A DNA stretch of 64,000 nt, from NCBI GenBank assembly GCA_020744225.1, contig JAGMWG010000013.1, positions 124,001 to 188,000 of the forward strand, in the 5' to 3' direction. Below the pieces are notes generated by a model that did not search any database, was not told where the DNA came from, and was given only the letters and a program-made list of their open reading frames with translations. Shown here in pieces: positions 11,161-22,262 of this stretch; position 1 is the stretch's first letter; the number at the start of each line of letters is the position of its first letter. Source of the DNA: Paraphoma chrysanthemicola. Taxonomy: Eukaryota > Ascomycota > Dothideomycetes > Pleosporales > Phaeosphaeriaceae. A program made the translations under genes and the position numbers.

Positions 11161-12906
11161 TGTTCCGGCCCGAAGCTATTGGGCGACAAAACGACACAAC
11201 GACACGGCCGAAGCGCAGCACAGCGAAGAGCAACAACAAGAGACGGCGGACCTACGTGGAGGGGATGCAGCCGGCGCCAGAGGCGAGGCCGAGTGCTGGA
11301 TTCTCCTCATCATTGTGCTGTCGCCATGAGGCAGCCCCGGTGAAGGCCTGCGGGCGGCGCGAGTGCTCGGAGTGGCAGCGCGAGGCTCTACCGCATTGCC
11401 AGATGGAGCGCGCGTATTGGGAGCCGTCTGTTTTGGGCGCGACCTTGCTCACGTTTCGCCCGTGTGCGCTGGCAGGACGTTCCTTATCGATAGCGGGCGG
11501 CGGGGCGCGTGATTGGGTGGCTCGAGTCCCCCAGCAACGGCGGGCAAGTCACGGCTGCAGCTCAACGGCGCTCGTCAGGATCAGTAGTGGTCGGGTGCGG
11601 ATCGTGGGCGACGAGAGCGACAGACGGCCGCGATATACAGCTAAGAGCGCGCGCAAGCGAGCGCAGATGCCTCACATTGGTGGCGACGCCAGACCGCCAG
11701 TGCGCGACGCTCGAGAAGTCTGTCCTGGCGATGACTTGCAGGCCAGCACATCAGAGGGAGCACGAGAAGCGAATCAGCGTGCATCCTGGGCTTGCCTTGT
11801 GCATCACGCTGCACCTCCGCCCAAAGGCCTCAGCTCAGACGATGCGGTGGAAGCGCGGCCTTTGCTGCTCGCCCACAGAACGTAAAACCACCTATCCCCG
11901 ACCTCGTCCAGACACTCGTCGACAGCGCATTCTCCGTTGCCCCTAGCCCGTCCGACGCCTGTCTTGTCCTGGCGGCGATGCTCTCCCGCCGCTGGCTCAG
12001 AATGTCTGATGGCCGCTTCTGCGGCCGCCCCTCCACACCCCGTGCCCCTCACCAGCACCCTCCTCAACAACATCGTCCGCCAGCTATAAAGCTTCAAACA
12101 CTGCTCTGTCGCAGCTGCACAGCAGTCTGCGAGCCCTGCTCCCAGCCAGTCGTCTGTTTTGCGCGCATGCGGACCTGGCTCGCCGCCGCGTCGTGACTGG
12201 TCGCGCGATCGCCCCTGCAGTTGTGTGTTGGCAAGTATGCAGCGCCTGCTGTCAAGTCCTGCACGCGAAAAAGCTCGACCTCTTCCCTCTTCATCTCGGC
12301 TTGCATACGAGATCCGCTCTAATTTGAGCGAACCGCTTCTCCGAGATGCACATCCTGACCCCATCCAATGAGCCGCACAGCGCTTTGCCTGCTGCAGCTG
12401 CTCCTGCTTGACACTATTGCTGCACATGTATGCCAACCTGTGGTTCCTTTTGCATGTTTGCAGCGCAATGCAACATGGACCAGACGCACACTTGCGATTG
12501 CTCCAGTGGCTATGAGATGCTCATTGCCGCAGTTGCCATTACGAAATGCAAATGTGCCTGGAGCTACGGCCGGATGTGTTGCGTCTTGTTGTATCGTCGT
12601 CTGCTTTGACGTTCACTGACCAGGATCGATCGACATCGCCATGTGCCAGTCGCGTGCATTTCTCCCACTACCACCATTCGCATGGTCTAACCCGACATCG
12701 CTGGCCTCTTGGGTGCCAAACAGCTGAAGCTCTCCCAAGATCATCCTTGGGCTGAGCTCCTGTTGCCCAACCACCGTCGCGCATAAATTATTGCGCAACG
12801 AGCAACTGCAAGTTAAACGGTGATCCTACCACGCAGCCTCACCAAAGCCAATTTCAACGTCCACGAATCCACCGAGCCGCTACAGCTTGCTGTCGCAAAT
12901 AGCTAG
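11161..12906. other. Long GC-rich intergenic stretch, no supported gene
   Basis: This 1.75-kb stretch lies upstream of the 1761-aa gene and downstream of PPX1, both on the minus strand. It is GC-rich up to about 12.2 kb. Open frames of up to about 240 codons exist on both strands, but their translations are Arg/Ala/Ser/Cys-rich with no domain and look like chance frames in GC-rich DNA. It may hold a long 5' leader for the 1761-aa gene or a non-coding transcript. Confidence 0.4.
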
Positions 12907-14256
12907 TCAGGTCATGGACTCCCTGAGCAGCGGCGCGACACGTTTTCGGCTGTGCTGCACTTGTCGTTGCCACCAGACTTTCCTCCACTGTCCGTCACCA
13001 CGGCTTGCTTCGGCTGTGTTGCTGGAGCCATGCCAGTCTTCAAGCCCAAGCTCGTCAGCCGAGTTGGCCGCGAATGTCTTGGCAGCAGTGACTGCGTTGT
13101 CATTGAACGCCCAAAGGAGGAGCTCTCTCTGAAACTTGCCATCCGCAGACGTCGACGTGGTCATGAGAGAGTACATGTCTAGCTCGCGATCTTTCGAAAA
13201 CTCCTCGAGAGCTGTCAGGAAAGCTTCGCCGACTCCCTGCGCGTTGGCTTCGTCGCTGGCCTTTTGCTGCAGGAAGTCGATATGTTTGACCACTGAGCTG
13301 ATGCCCAGTTTCAGGCCATTCTGATCCCACTGCTTATAATCTTTCCGCAATATGTCCCGGAGTTGCAAGCTACCAATATCCTTCTTCGCTGTGTTGATTT
13401 CCTTGTAGAACTTTGTGCGATCGAAGCTGATTGATGATTGTGGACATAGCATGATTTTGGCTTCGAGATAGTCGACCGCCTCACGGTCATGCTCGGTCGT
13501 CTTGTTTTCGTCTTGGAGATTTGCCGTGTCCACGAGAATGCTCGCCAGCCCCAATTGGGCGACGGCTGCATCCCATTGCTTGACAACGGATGCATCATCC
13601 GATAAGCTGTCGCCTTGAGCATTGGCGGCACCAGAGGCTGTTGCAGATGCCGAGAGAGTGTCCCATGTTGGTCGACAATAGTTCACAATAAGGCTGGTAC
13701 AGCTGCCACTTTTCACGATAATGCGAGGTTCATCACCGGTGTCACTTGGTACTTTGCCTTCATCATCGTGATGGTCAATCACGCCTCCTACTCTGTCCGA
13801 GTATACTTTGCCCAGCTGGCCCTGGAGCGCATTGTGGTCCACAAGGATCCATTTTGTGTTTGCGGGATTTAGCTTAGTAGAGATGTCAGACAACAATGGC
13901 AAGTCGTCTAGCGTAATCAGATGCTCAGGTCCAATGTTTGCATGTTTGAACACCGCCAAGTATTCAGGCCTCAGCTGAATGTCCGCAGCAGGAATGTTGG
14001 TGATTGGCACGTAGAGCGGAGTGAAGGCATTCTTTGGCGGTGAGAATGACCGGATATAGGCGTACAGTATTGAGCATGACATCGAATCAAGGTCTGAGGC
14101 GTGTTAAGACGTGAGCGATTGGTACGAGAGCATAGACTTGCCTGCAGACTCGTTGCCAATGACAAGTGTGACTTTTTGACTGGAGGCAATAGCATCGCGC
14201 AGGGCGTTCTTAGCGTGTACCAAGAAGCCGCGCAATGAGGTTCGCGGTACTGCCAT
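12907..14256 (-). CDS. PPX1: Exopolyphosphatase, DHH family
   Basis: Exons 14256-14142 and 14093-12907 code 433 aa; a 48-nt GC-AG intron lies between them. The enzyme removes terminal phosphates from inorganic polyphosphate, in yeast in the cytosol and mitochondria. The DHH-phosphatase motifs are all present: 'GNESADLDSM' at residues 34-43 (split by the intron; the two Asp bind metal), 'VDHN' at 123-126, and the signature 'DHHDD' at 145-149. The C-terminal DHHA2-type region follows ('LQLRDILRKDYKQW', 'GISSVVKHI'). Length is close to the roughly 400 residues of yeast Ppx1. A CACGTG box lies about 115 nt upstream of the start. The last ~30 residues (Trp/Arg-rich) have no counterpart that I recognise. 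Confidence 0.93.
14094..14141 (-). other. GC-AG intron, 48 nt, in PPX1
   Basis: The donor reads GCAG|GCAAGT and the acceptor CCTCAG|ACCTTG. Joining gives 'ESA|DLDSM', which restores the conserved metal-binding motif of the family. This makes the GC donor well supported by protein conservation. Confidence 0.85.
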
Positions 14257-14617
14257 GATGACTTGTAGCGGTGAGGTGGAAGCAAATAAGAAATCTCGAG
14301 CACGGGTGAGACGCTTAGGGCGCTTGGTGAGGAAGTCGAGTGACGTGCAGCTTCAGGCACGGACCATGGCACGTGCACATGTCATGCTCGTTCTTGCCTA
14401 CCAAACTTGAAGATGCCGGTGCCGGCGAACAGTTGGATAGGCGATACTCTAGCTATCATAATGAATTTTCGAAGTCTGCCAACTTTTGTGTCGTTCGTAT
14501 CCGATTGTCAGCCTTAGATACAAGAGCTAGCCCACACGACTCTCTAACTGTGCAAAGTCCTGGTCGTGCGGACATAGTTTGAAGGATATGTGACATATTG
14601 AATCCAGTGGAAATGTT
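14257..14617. promoter_or_regulatory. PPX1 upstream region with CACGTG box at 14370-14375
   Basis: This short gap between PPX1 and the hydrolase gene should contain the PPX1 promoter. It carries CACGTG, the core bound by Pho4/NUC-1-type basic helix-loop-helix factors in yeast and Neurospora. A palindromic 6-mer is expected about every 4 kb, so the site alone is weak evidence. Confidence 0.35.
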
Positions 14618-15408
14618 TCAAGTGAGCTCTATGCTTCCAGAAGGCACGCCTCTGCGACTCAGCAAGCGGCGCGCGAAGAATTGCATGATTGGAAGCATCT
14701 CTTCGCGATTGCTCATCATGCCGTCGCCATTCCTCTTCCACTCTTTGACCTCAACGTTCGCAAATACATCCTTCAGCTTCAAGACCCCACTATCGGTGAC
14801 TTTGGATCCTTTTGAAGCTTTGCAGACAAGTACTGGAGTTTTGCTTTTCTTCTCAAGAGCCTTCAACGGCAGCGACTGTGACAACCCACCGCCAATACTG
14901 ACTACTCCGCCTAGCTCATTGTCGTCAAACTCAGCAGCGACTTGGAGACCAACCATGCCTCCTTGCGCGAAACCGAACAAGACGATCTCGCGGGGCTTAT
15001 AGCCACATTTTTCGACGAGTCCTTCGCGTATAACATGATCGAGGAGTAGGCGAGTCGATGATTTGAAACCAGTGTCCATGTCGAGCTCGCCTGTGCTCTG
15101 ATCCACTACCAGATCATCGCCCCAGTTGAAGCCGTCGATGTCAAACAGCATCCCGTTCGGTGCCTGCACAGCGATACATGCCGTCTCAGGTAGATTTAAC
15201 TGCTGGCCTAGCTTCGTAAAGGAAGTATTGGTGTCACCAAGACCGTGCAGAAGAATGAGTACATTGGTGGGCGGTTGCGAGGTTGGGGCTGAAGGGCCGG
15301 TCAGCGAGCAACGGACAAATTGCAGCTGCACAAACAACACTCACGCGGGGTTATGCTTAGGACGACCTTAGCCGGAAAATCGTCTTTCGTGGGCAGTCGT
15401 CCAGGCAT
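14618..15408 (-). CDS. Phospholipase/carboxylesterase-like alpha/beta-hydrolase, probable pseudoenzyme
   Basis: Exons 15408-15345 and 15288-14618 code 244 aa; the 56-nt intron has a GTGAGT donor. The fold signature is clear: 'LILLHGLGDTNTSF' (oxyanion-hole strand), 'VQAPNGMLFDIDGFNWGDD', and the nucleophile elbow 'GFAQGGMVGLQVA'. In acyl-protein thioesterases that elbow is GFSQGG with a catalytic Ser; here position 129 is Ala (GCG). The usual 'HG..D' Asp motif is replaced by 'CKASKGSKVTDSG', and the usual Gly-His end motif by 'NGDGMMSNREEMLP'. All three catalytic positions therefore appear lost while the fold is kept. I recall fungal relatives (yeast YDL057W type) that share the REEMLP ending, so this is probably a family trait. 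Confidence 0.85.
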
Positions 15409-16169
15409 GGCTGCAGTGGAGGATATTGCGCGATGACAGGCATGCTGAGGTGACGCAGTGACGTTTGTGGTGGGACATGGATCGAGACGGGAGATCCGCT
15501 CGCTAAGCAGCGAAGCTTTTCACGAAAGATGAGCAAACGCAGCAGCTCATCACACCGATGTCGAGAATCCTTACAAAGTCGGGAAGGGTCTCATTGAAGC
15601 TGAAAAGGAAGCTGCATGAGCTCTTTTTGGACCTGGCACACTGTCCCAGCTCTTAAAGCAAGCTCCAGACTCGACGATACCCAGAGCTAAGCTTTACCAA
15701 GGAAGCTTAAGTGGTCTAACCGGCCCTTCTGCCGGGCAACCGTCCGGACCCCAGCAGCTTACGCACACTTCTAGACCTTATTCATGCTCTCGCGCCCGGT
15801 AACGCGACCTCGTTGACCAATCGAATTGCAACGGATGCCCGCCGTTGCGTAGTGAGGCGCAGGCATGAGCTCAAAATGCATGCAAATGCCTCAATCGCTG
15901 AGCCACAATTGGACCCTCGATGGCTGAGCGATTTCAAATGGGAGGGGCACGTCGGAAATGCGTGGGTTGATTCGGTCATACCGCGAGACTACTGTCAGAG
16001 AGGCGCGGATGTGACGAAAGTGTATGCAGGGCAGCCGAGGGCAGGTACGAGTATATAATACGCGATTGTTCCCTGTCTGTTGGTCATCATCTCAAGTCCT
16101 ACTTTACTATTCCTTGAGTCAATTCCAAACAGCACCCTTGTTCCACATCAACACATCACATCCGTCATC
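15409..16169. promoter_or_regulatory. Divergent promoter region; TATA box of the CipC-like gene near 16051-16058
   Basis: The gap separates the hydrolase (-) and the CipC-like gene (+). GTATATAATA at 16051-16060 is a good TATA element about 115 nt before the CipC-like ATG, followed by a pyrimidine-rich leader, as in strongly expressed fungal genes. An AGGGG stress-type element lies near 15951. No open frame here is convincing. Confidence 0.5.
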
Positions 16170-16782
16170 ATGGGTTTCTGGGGTATGTTCTTGAGCTAGA
16201 GCTTCTGGATTGACTCAACCTTCATTATGGATGCGGAAACTGATCCTGTGATTCTGCAGACAAGAACGAACAAAACTATGAGCAGGTCTACAACAACGAC
16301 CAGTTCGAAGAGAATAAGGGAAGCTTCGGCCATGAGCTGATTGCTGGAGGTGCTGCCTTTGCGGGCTTCAAGGCGTTCGAGGACCATCAACGCAAGGAGG
16401 GTGCGTCACTCGACTTCCAAAGTAGAGAAACAGGCTAACGGTCGTCACAGGCAAGCCCGTCTCCCATCAATTTGCGAAGGAGCTTCTTGCTGGCTTCGCA
16501 GGTGCTGAAGTGAGTCTCTTCTCCTCAAACAAATCCTTGCTTCAGCTGCGATACGCACTTCTTTGAAGCAATTGCAAGAGTCCAACTAACAACGCTTGAC
16601 AGGTTGACAAGCTCGCCGAAACCAAGGGCGAGGACTGGTTCGACCGCGAGAAGGCCAAGCGCTCTGCGAAGGAGCACGCCGAGCGCATGTACGACGAGCA
16701 CTACGTTGACAACCAGGGTGCGGGTCAGTATGATCCTAACCAGTATGGACCGCCTCAGCATTTCGAGAGGCGAGGATGGTGA
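16170..16782 (+). CDS. CipC-like protein
   Basis: Four exons (16170-16182, 16260-16400, 16451-16509 and 16603-16782) code 130 aa; the first exon is only 13 nt (MGFW plus one base). The CipC family is named after a concanamycin-induced Aspergillus protein. Members are small, abundant and of unknown function, and are induced by stress or in hyphal growth. Typical features are the 'MGFWDKNEQNYEQVYN' start, the 'HELIAGGAAFAGFKAFEDHQ' helix, the 'HQFAKELLAGFAGAEVDKL' helix, and the 'AKRSAKEHAERMYDEHY' tail with Asn/Gln/Pro at the end. A TATA box and pyrimidine-rich leader agree with high expression. Confidence 0.88.
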
Positions 16783-17203
16783 GCGGCGCGATTGAGCCTG
16801 CCACTGGTTGTGCATAGACAAAGTTCATTATCCAATAATAAACAGCTGAAAAAACTTAAGAGACCAGGATAAGTTCCGAGCGTATGGTGCTTCACGTGTG
16901 TCACAATTCGTAGGATCAGAGTGGGGTTAAAGGATATGACGTACAGCCAAGTTAAATCGCGCCAAGTGAATGCCATGATTCGCACGCTGAGCAAAGATCG
17001 CCAGCGCAACAACGTCGCGACGCCGTTGAACGTTAAACTGTTCTAGAGTTGCACAGGGACGATCGCGTGCACCCACTGCCTCTAAACTGTGACACGGCGT
17101 CGCATCTCTTCGTTTTTTGTATCTCAATGCCATGCTCAGGGTGACTTGACGCGCATTCGCATTGCTTCCCTTGCCCTTCTTTTGACGCGCCGGCGTCGCA
17201 ACT
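16783..17203 (+). promoter_or_regulatory. SYG1 upstream region with CACGTG box at 16893-16898
   Basis: The 421-nt gap before SYG1 contains CACGTGT about 306 nt upstream of its ATG. The element equals the Pho4/NUC-1 core and would fit a phosphate-responsive gene. It could also be chance. Confidence 0.35.
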
Positions 17204-20200
17204 ATGAAGTTCGCAAAGTAAGACAGCTTCGACATTGTGTTGACGGCACATCTGACACCTGTCCAGGGAGTTGGAGCGCGATCTAGTGCCAGAATGGCGG
17301 CTGAAGTACCTGGACTACAAGGTGCGCAGCGCAATCCCTCGTGGTGTAGTAACACGCGCTTAATTCAGAGTATGGTAGACGGGCAAGAAGAAGCTCAAGG
17401 CCATCAATCGCGCGCTCCGCACCGTACACCAGACGCCCCGCTTCCGTAAACGTGGCAACAACGCCTTCGAGCCCTCGCCCTTCGACGCCGCGCCCAAGTA
17501 CACGTACATCAACCGGAACTACAATGGCCGGGAAGCTGCGACGGCCAGCTCGCGCGAGCCCGACGACCTGCGCACGCTCGCCATCACGAACAGCCAGCAC
17601 AGCCTGCGCGACACGCCCGCCAACCAGCCCGCGCCCACGGCTCGCTTCTCGCGCTCGCCTGAGGAAGAGCCGCTGGCCAAGGGGAAGGGTTTTCGCGCGC
17701 GGGGCACGAGCTATGGCAGCATTATCGGCAGCCCGCCCGATGACACCGCGGGCACCTCCAAGTATAGAGGGAGGGCGCCGCCGTCGCTGAAGCTGCCAGG
17801 CGCGGCATTGGACCCGGAGAACTCGCTGCCAAACATTGGGCCGTCCGCGGTGTCTCTGCGCCAACAGACCACCAAGGAAAGCTCCCCACCAGAGGGTGAA
17901 AACGCCTTCGAGATCGGCAAGACTCGTTCGCCCAACAAGAAGCATGTCTCCCTCCCAGCCAGATACAAGAGCGTCTTCAGCCCCAAGCGCATGAACTCAG
18001 ACGCCGGGCCCATCACTCAGACCAAGACGCGACCCTCGGTGCGGCGGCTCTTCTCCTTGAGCAACAAGACGCCGCCGCAGAGCCCTGGTGATGTGCCTCT
18101 AGAAGCTTATCGCGATCTTGATCTCCGACAGGCCGAATTCTTCAACTTTCTGGATATGGAGCTGGAAAAGATTGAAAAGTTCTACAAGGAGAAAGAAGAT
18201 GAAGCAACAAATCGGTTGGCTGTCCTCCGTGATCAACTGCACATCATGCGCGACCGCCGCATCGACGAAGTCATCCAGCGCCAGACGGCAAAGATCAAAG
18301 CCAAGTCCAAAAAGAAGCACACGGCCCCATTCCTGAGCAATGGCAGGCCGAACAGCTCGGGCGATGAAAACTCCGATGACACCAAGACGGGTGGAGACGC
18401 GGCAAACTCGTCGTGGCTGAACCCTATTGATGCTGCTCTAGAAGCTATCAACGCCGGAAAGTATGGCAAGAGCACCAAGGAGATTGCGGGGCTAGCAACA
18501 CCAGTCGCACTCAAGCCCAAAGACTATTTAGAGGGTCGCAGTGACTTCTCTCGACGGCCAGATCTCCCTGAAGTGCCATATCAGGCAGCGAAGCGCAAAC
18601 TCAAGACTGCTCTTCAGGAGTACTACCGAGGCCTCGAGTTGCTCAAGTCGTATGCTCTGCTGAATCGGACCGCGTTCCGCAAGATCAATAAGAAGTACGA
18701 CAAGACTGTCAACGCCCGGCCCTCAGCTCGCTACATGACTGAGAAAGTCAATCAAGCCGGCTTCGTCAACAGCGACGTTATCGAAGGTCACATCCGCGCA
18801 GTGGAAGATCTGTATGCTCGTTACTTCGAGCGCGGCAACCACAAGGTCGCTGTAGGAAAGCTGCGCATCAAGATCGCTAGAGCTGGTGACTACACCGACA
18901 ACACGTTCCGCAATGGCCTTCTATTGGCCGCAGGCGTCATTCTTGGCGTCCAGGCTATTGTAAAAGCAACAAACAACCTCGAGCAGACTGACAATGGCAC
19001 ACTGACAGTCGACACAAGCTATCTGTTACAGGTGAGTCGCAGTCTTATTCTAAGCAGAATTGTACTAACAAGCAGAAGATCTATGGCGGCTACTTCCTCG
19101 CAAACTTCCTTCTCCTTCTTTTTTGCTTGGCCTGCCGTGTTTGGCACGAGACCAAGATCAACTATGTTTTCATCTTCGAATACGATACCCGCCATTTCCT
19201 TGACTGGAGGCAACTTGCTGAAGTAAGTCGAGCACCAAAGTCCAACAGTCCAATTACTGACAATTAGCAGCTTCCTTGCTGGTGCCTTTTCTTCCTCGGA
19301 TTGTTCATGTATTTGAATTTCTCCGAGGTCGGTGGCGAAGGCATGTACATTTACTTTCCTGTTATATTGATCAGCATATCCGTGGCCATGCTGTTCAACC
19401 CATTGAAATTGTTCTACTTTCGGACACGAATGTGGCTGCTGTACTCATTGGTAAGCCTCTTCTTCAGCTGAGAAATCAGGCCACTAATTGCAATGTAGTG
19501 GCGCCTCTTGCTCGCAGGCGTGTACCCTGTGGAGTGGCGAGACTTTTACTTGGGCGATATGTTCTGCTCCCTTACATATACCATGGGTGTAAGTACTCCC
19601 CCCTCTTCTGTCCAAGCACGGCTGACCATTGAAAGAACATGGCTACATTCTTCTGTTTGTACTCACGTGGATGGGAGAATCCTGGTTCTTGCAATTCCTC
19701 CCATCTGCGCATCGTCGGCTTTATGACAACACTGCCCGGCATCTGGCGTGCCTTGCAGTGTATACGACGATACAGTGATACCGGCAACAAGTTTCCGCAT
19801 TTGCTCAATTGTGGTAAATACATGGCGACCATCCTCTTCTACGCAACGTTGAGCATCTACCGCATCGACCAAAAGTCCTCGACCAAGGCCGCATTCATCA
19901 CTTTTGCGACCATTAACAGCATATATACCAGCTTCTGGGATATTTATTACGACTGGAGTTTGGGTGATCCGCATGCCAAGCAGCGCTTTCTCAGGAAAGA
20001 GCTCGGCTACAAGAAAGTATGGTGGTACTACCTCGCCATGTTCATCGATCCGATCTTGCGCTTCAACTGGATCATGTACACTGTCATTCCTCTTCAGCTT
20101 CAGCACTCTGCAGTGACATCCTTCGGTGTATCGCTCAGCGAGATCTTCAGACGAGGCATGTGGTCGCTGTTCCGTGTCGAGAACGAGCACTGCACCAACG

Positions 20201-20760
20201 TTGGTCGCTTCCGCGCCAGCCGAGATGTGCCACTGCCATACGAGCTACCTCCAAGCCCCGCCGTCAAAACCCGCGACGGACAAGTCCAGCGAGGCGAAAT
20301 CGTCGACGAAGAACAGCCAGCTCCACGACCAAGCTCGGCACCTTCTCAAGCCTCTGCAACCGGCGCGCAACTACATCTCGAACGCACGCGTTCGTCGGCA
20401 CGCCAGCGTCGCGGCTTGCAAGACGACTTCCGCCCTTCGCCTTTGCAGCGCGCCATCACGCAAGTCGGCGACATGTTCCGTGACGCCCATGCCGAGGACT
20501 TTGAGCGCAAGAGGAAGCCAGAGCTGGGTCGCGATCCGCGAAACACAAAGGTTGAGGAAGAAGACACGGATGACGACTCGGATGATGGCGAAGAGGCAGG
20601 TGATGGCGATAGTGGGAAGGAAGATCGCGAGGTCGATAGCGATGAAGAAGCTGCGGATGATGAAGAGGAGAGCGCGTTGAGTAGAATTAGAGAGGATTTG
20701 GAAGTGGGGATGAGCGGCGCGAGAGGTGCGAGGCAGGATGCGGTGTTGGGGAACGATTGA
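17204..20760 (+). CDS. SYG1: SPX-EXS domain protein, SYG1/XPR1 family phosphate exporter-like
   Basis: Seven exons (17204-17217, 17267-17321, 17379-19031, 19076-19222, 19271-19450, 19499-19588, 19636-20760) code 1087 aa. The N-terminus 'MKFAKELERDLVPEWRLKYLDYK' and the next Lys-rich stretch are the start of an SPX domain, the inositol-pyrophosphate sensor. Its continuation is interrupted by a long disordered insert (about residues 50-200) before 'EFFNFLDMELEKIEKFYKEK' and 'LLKSYALLNRTAFRKINKKY', which complete it. Transmembrane helices start near residue 540. EXS landmarks are 'YVFIFEYDTRHFLDWRQ', 'LLLAGVYPVEWRDFYLGD', 'FWDIYYDWSLGDP', 'RFNWIMYTVIP' and 'RVENEHCTNVGRFRA'. Human XPR1 exports phosphate; yeast Syg1 was found through G-protein signalling. 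The C-terminal tail is strongly acidic (Asp/Glu runs, 20550-20680). Confidence 0.93.
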
Positions 20761-21449
20761 GCATGCAGCTCGCGAATGAATGAAGATGAAAATCCGTTTC
20801 GCACTCGAATGATGTTGTAGAGATTCAGTGGTGGTGGTTGCGGTGCATCTGCTTCATAATTTTGTGCGGTTACTGTTCCTGGTCCGTGACGTTCTCGTTC
20901 ACCTCGGTAGAACGACACTCATGTTCGAACCGAACTCTACTCCCCTAGCGTTTTATTCACCGATAGCTGCATGTACACTTCACTGACGACTTCATACGCT
21001 GAGCATGCATCTCTACCAAATGACACTAATGATAACCTAGTGGCAAGTGACGTAAATGTCATTCAGGCTGTACAAAAGCAAAGTCTGCCAAACACAGTTC
21101 TTGGGTGCTTCAATAATCTCACGTTCGCAATAGGATATCTGTTTCCCACTAGCGATTCAATGGGCACGCGATCGCGGAGTTGAAGTCGAACGCCGCCAAA
21201 CCACGCCAGGCCTAAGTACTACAGTACATCCCGGATGTAGCACAGTCGTGAACCTCAGATTCACATTCACACTGTGATAACACCAAGAATGTAAAGTGGC
21301 TGCCAGCTTTGGAGCATAAAAGCAATTCTCCTTGTATCCAAATACCACCTCTATAAACCTAGTAACCATACCAAACCACTCATCAAATTGGGAACTACAA
21401 ATACCCATTATTCTCATTATCAATCCACCAACCCACGAACCCATCGACC
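20761..21449. other. Intergenic, nothing recognised
   Basis: This 689-nt stretch follows SYG1 and precedes a hypothetical gene on the same strand. Only short open frames occur, with no recognisable product. Confidence 0.4.
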
Positions 21450-22262
21450 ATGCACGACATCCTATCCGCCCTCCCCACCCCAAGCGACCAACATCACCCC
21501 ACCCCCGGCCAACCACATTCCCACGCATGCCCCATGCCCTCTCTCTGCAGCGGGACCTACTCCTTCACCCTCCCTCTCTCCAAACTCTCTCTCGACGCCC
21601 TATCTCCCGACAACTTATCACATCTCGTAGCCTACCTCACCAAACTCCGCGCATTTCTGGTCGAGCATAACACACAGCCTCACACAGCGCGGTATGTTGC
21701 CGCGCTGATTTCACATATTGAGGATCGCGTGGCGCAGGTTGAGGACAGACAGATGAGGTTGTGGAGGATGAGGTGTGGATGGCCGGTTTGGGATGGGATG
21801 GGGAGGATGGTGGGGTTTGAGGTTGATGAGTGTAGAGTCGAGGATGTTAGGGTACAGGAGGGTGATGGGGAGGTTGGGGGTCTGATTGGGGACTGGCAGA
21901 AGGATAAGGAGGGGGGGTTGCGTGGTGGTGCTGGGACACAGGACTCAACTGTGGATTCCGACTCCCGCGATTTCGAGACGACGCTATCGTCGAGTTCGTC
22001 TTCTGCGGAGTGGGAGTACATAACCGATCATGTGCAGGTTTCGAAACCCGGATACCTCAAGAAAGACAAAACACCACAAGCTGACAAGCATCACGGCATC
22101 CGCATCAAGATATTCGGCACCATCATCACCCCCAACAATTTCAGGAAACTTTGCAAAACACTCCCAGAGCACCAGCGTAACCACCTCTCCGATCTAAGCC
22201 TCGGCCTTGATACTGTAAGAGCATACTCTTTTAACTTACTCTTCAGTCATGCTGTCACCTAG
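21450..22262 (+). CDS. Hypothetical protein
   Basis: One open frame of 270 codons starts at an ATG. The N-terminus is His/Pro-rich. Residues about 30-110 look like paired helices ('YSFTLPLSKLSLDALSPDNL', 'LVAYLTKLRAFLVEH', 'ISHIEDRVAQVEDRQMRLW'). An acidic/Gly and Ser-rich linker follows, then a basic C-terminal region ('HHGIRIKIFGTIITPNNFRK'). I recognise no family. A GTAAGA at 22216 may be a donor, so the last ~15 residues may be intron read-through and the true 3' end may lie further on. Base composition changes along the gene, C-rich then G-rich, which suggests limited constraint in the linker. Confidence 0.55.
   Translation: MHDILSALPTPSDQHHPTPGQPHSHACPMPSLCSGTYSFTLPLSKLSLDALSPDNLSHLVAYLTKLRAFLVEHNTQPHTARYVAALISHIEDRVAQVEDRQMRLWRMRCGWPVWDGMGRMVGFEVDECRVEDVRVQEGDGEVGGLIGDWQKDKEGGLRGGAGTQDSTVDSDSRDFETTLSSSSSSAEWEYITDHVQVSKPGYLKKDKTPQADKHHGIRIKIFGTIITPNNFRKLCKTLPEHQRNHLSDLSLGLDTVRAYSFNLLFSHAVT

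Noticed and set aside
11160..11885. A 241-codon plus-strand open frame in GC-rich DNA
   Set aside because: Arg/Ser/Ala-rich translation with no domain; other frames of similar length on both strands show it is a composition effect.
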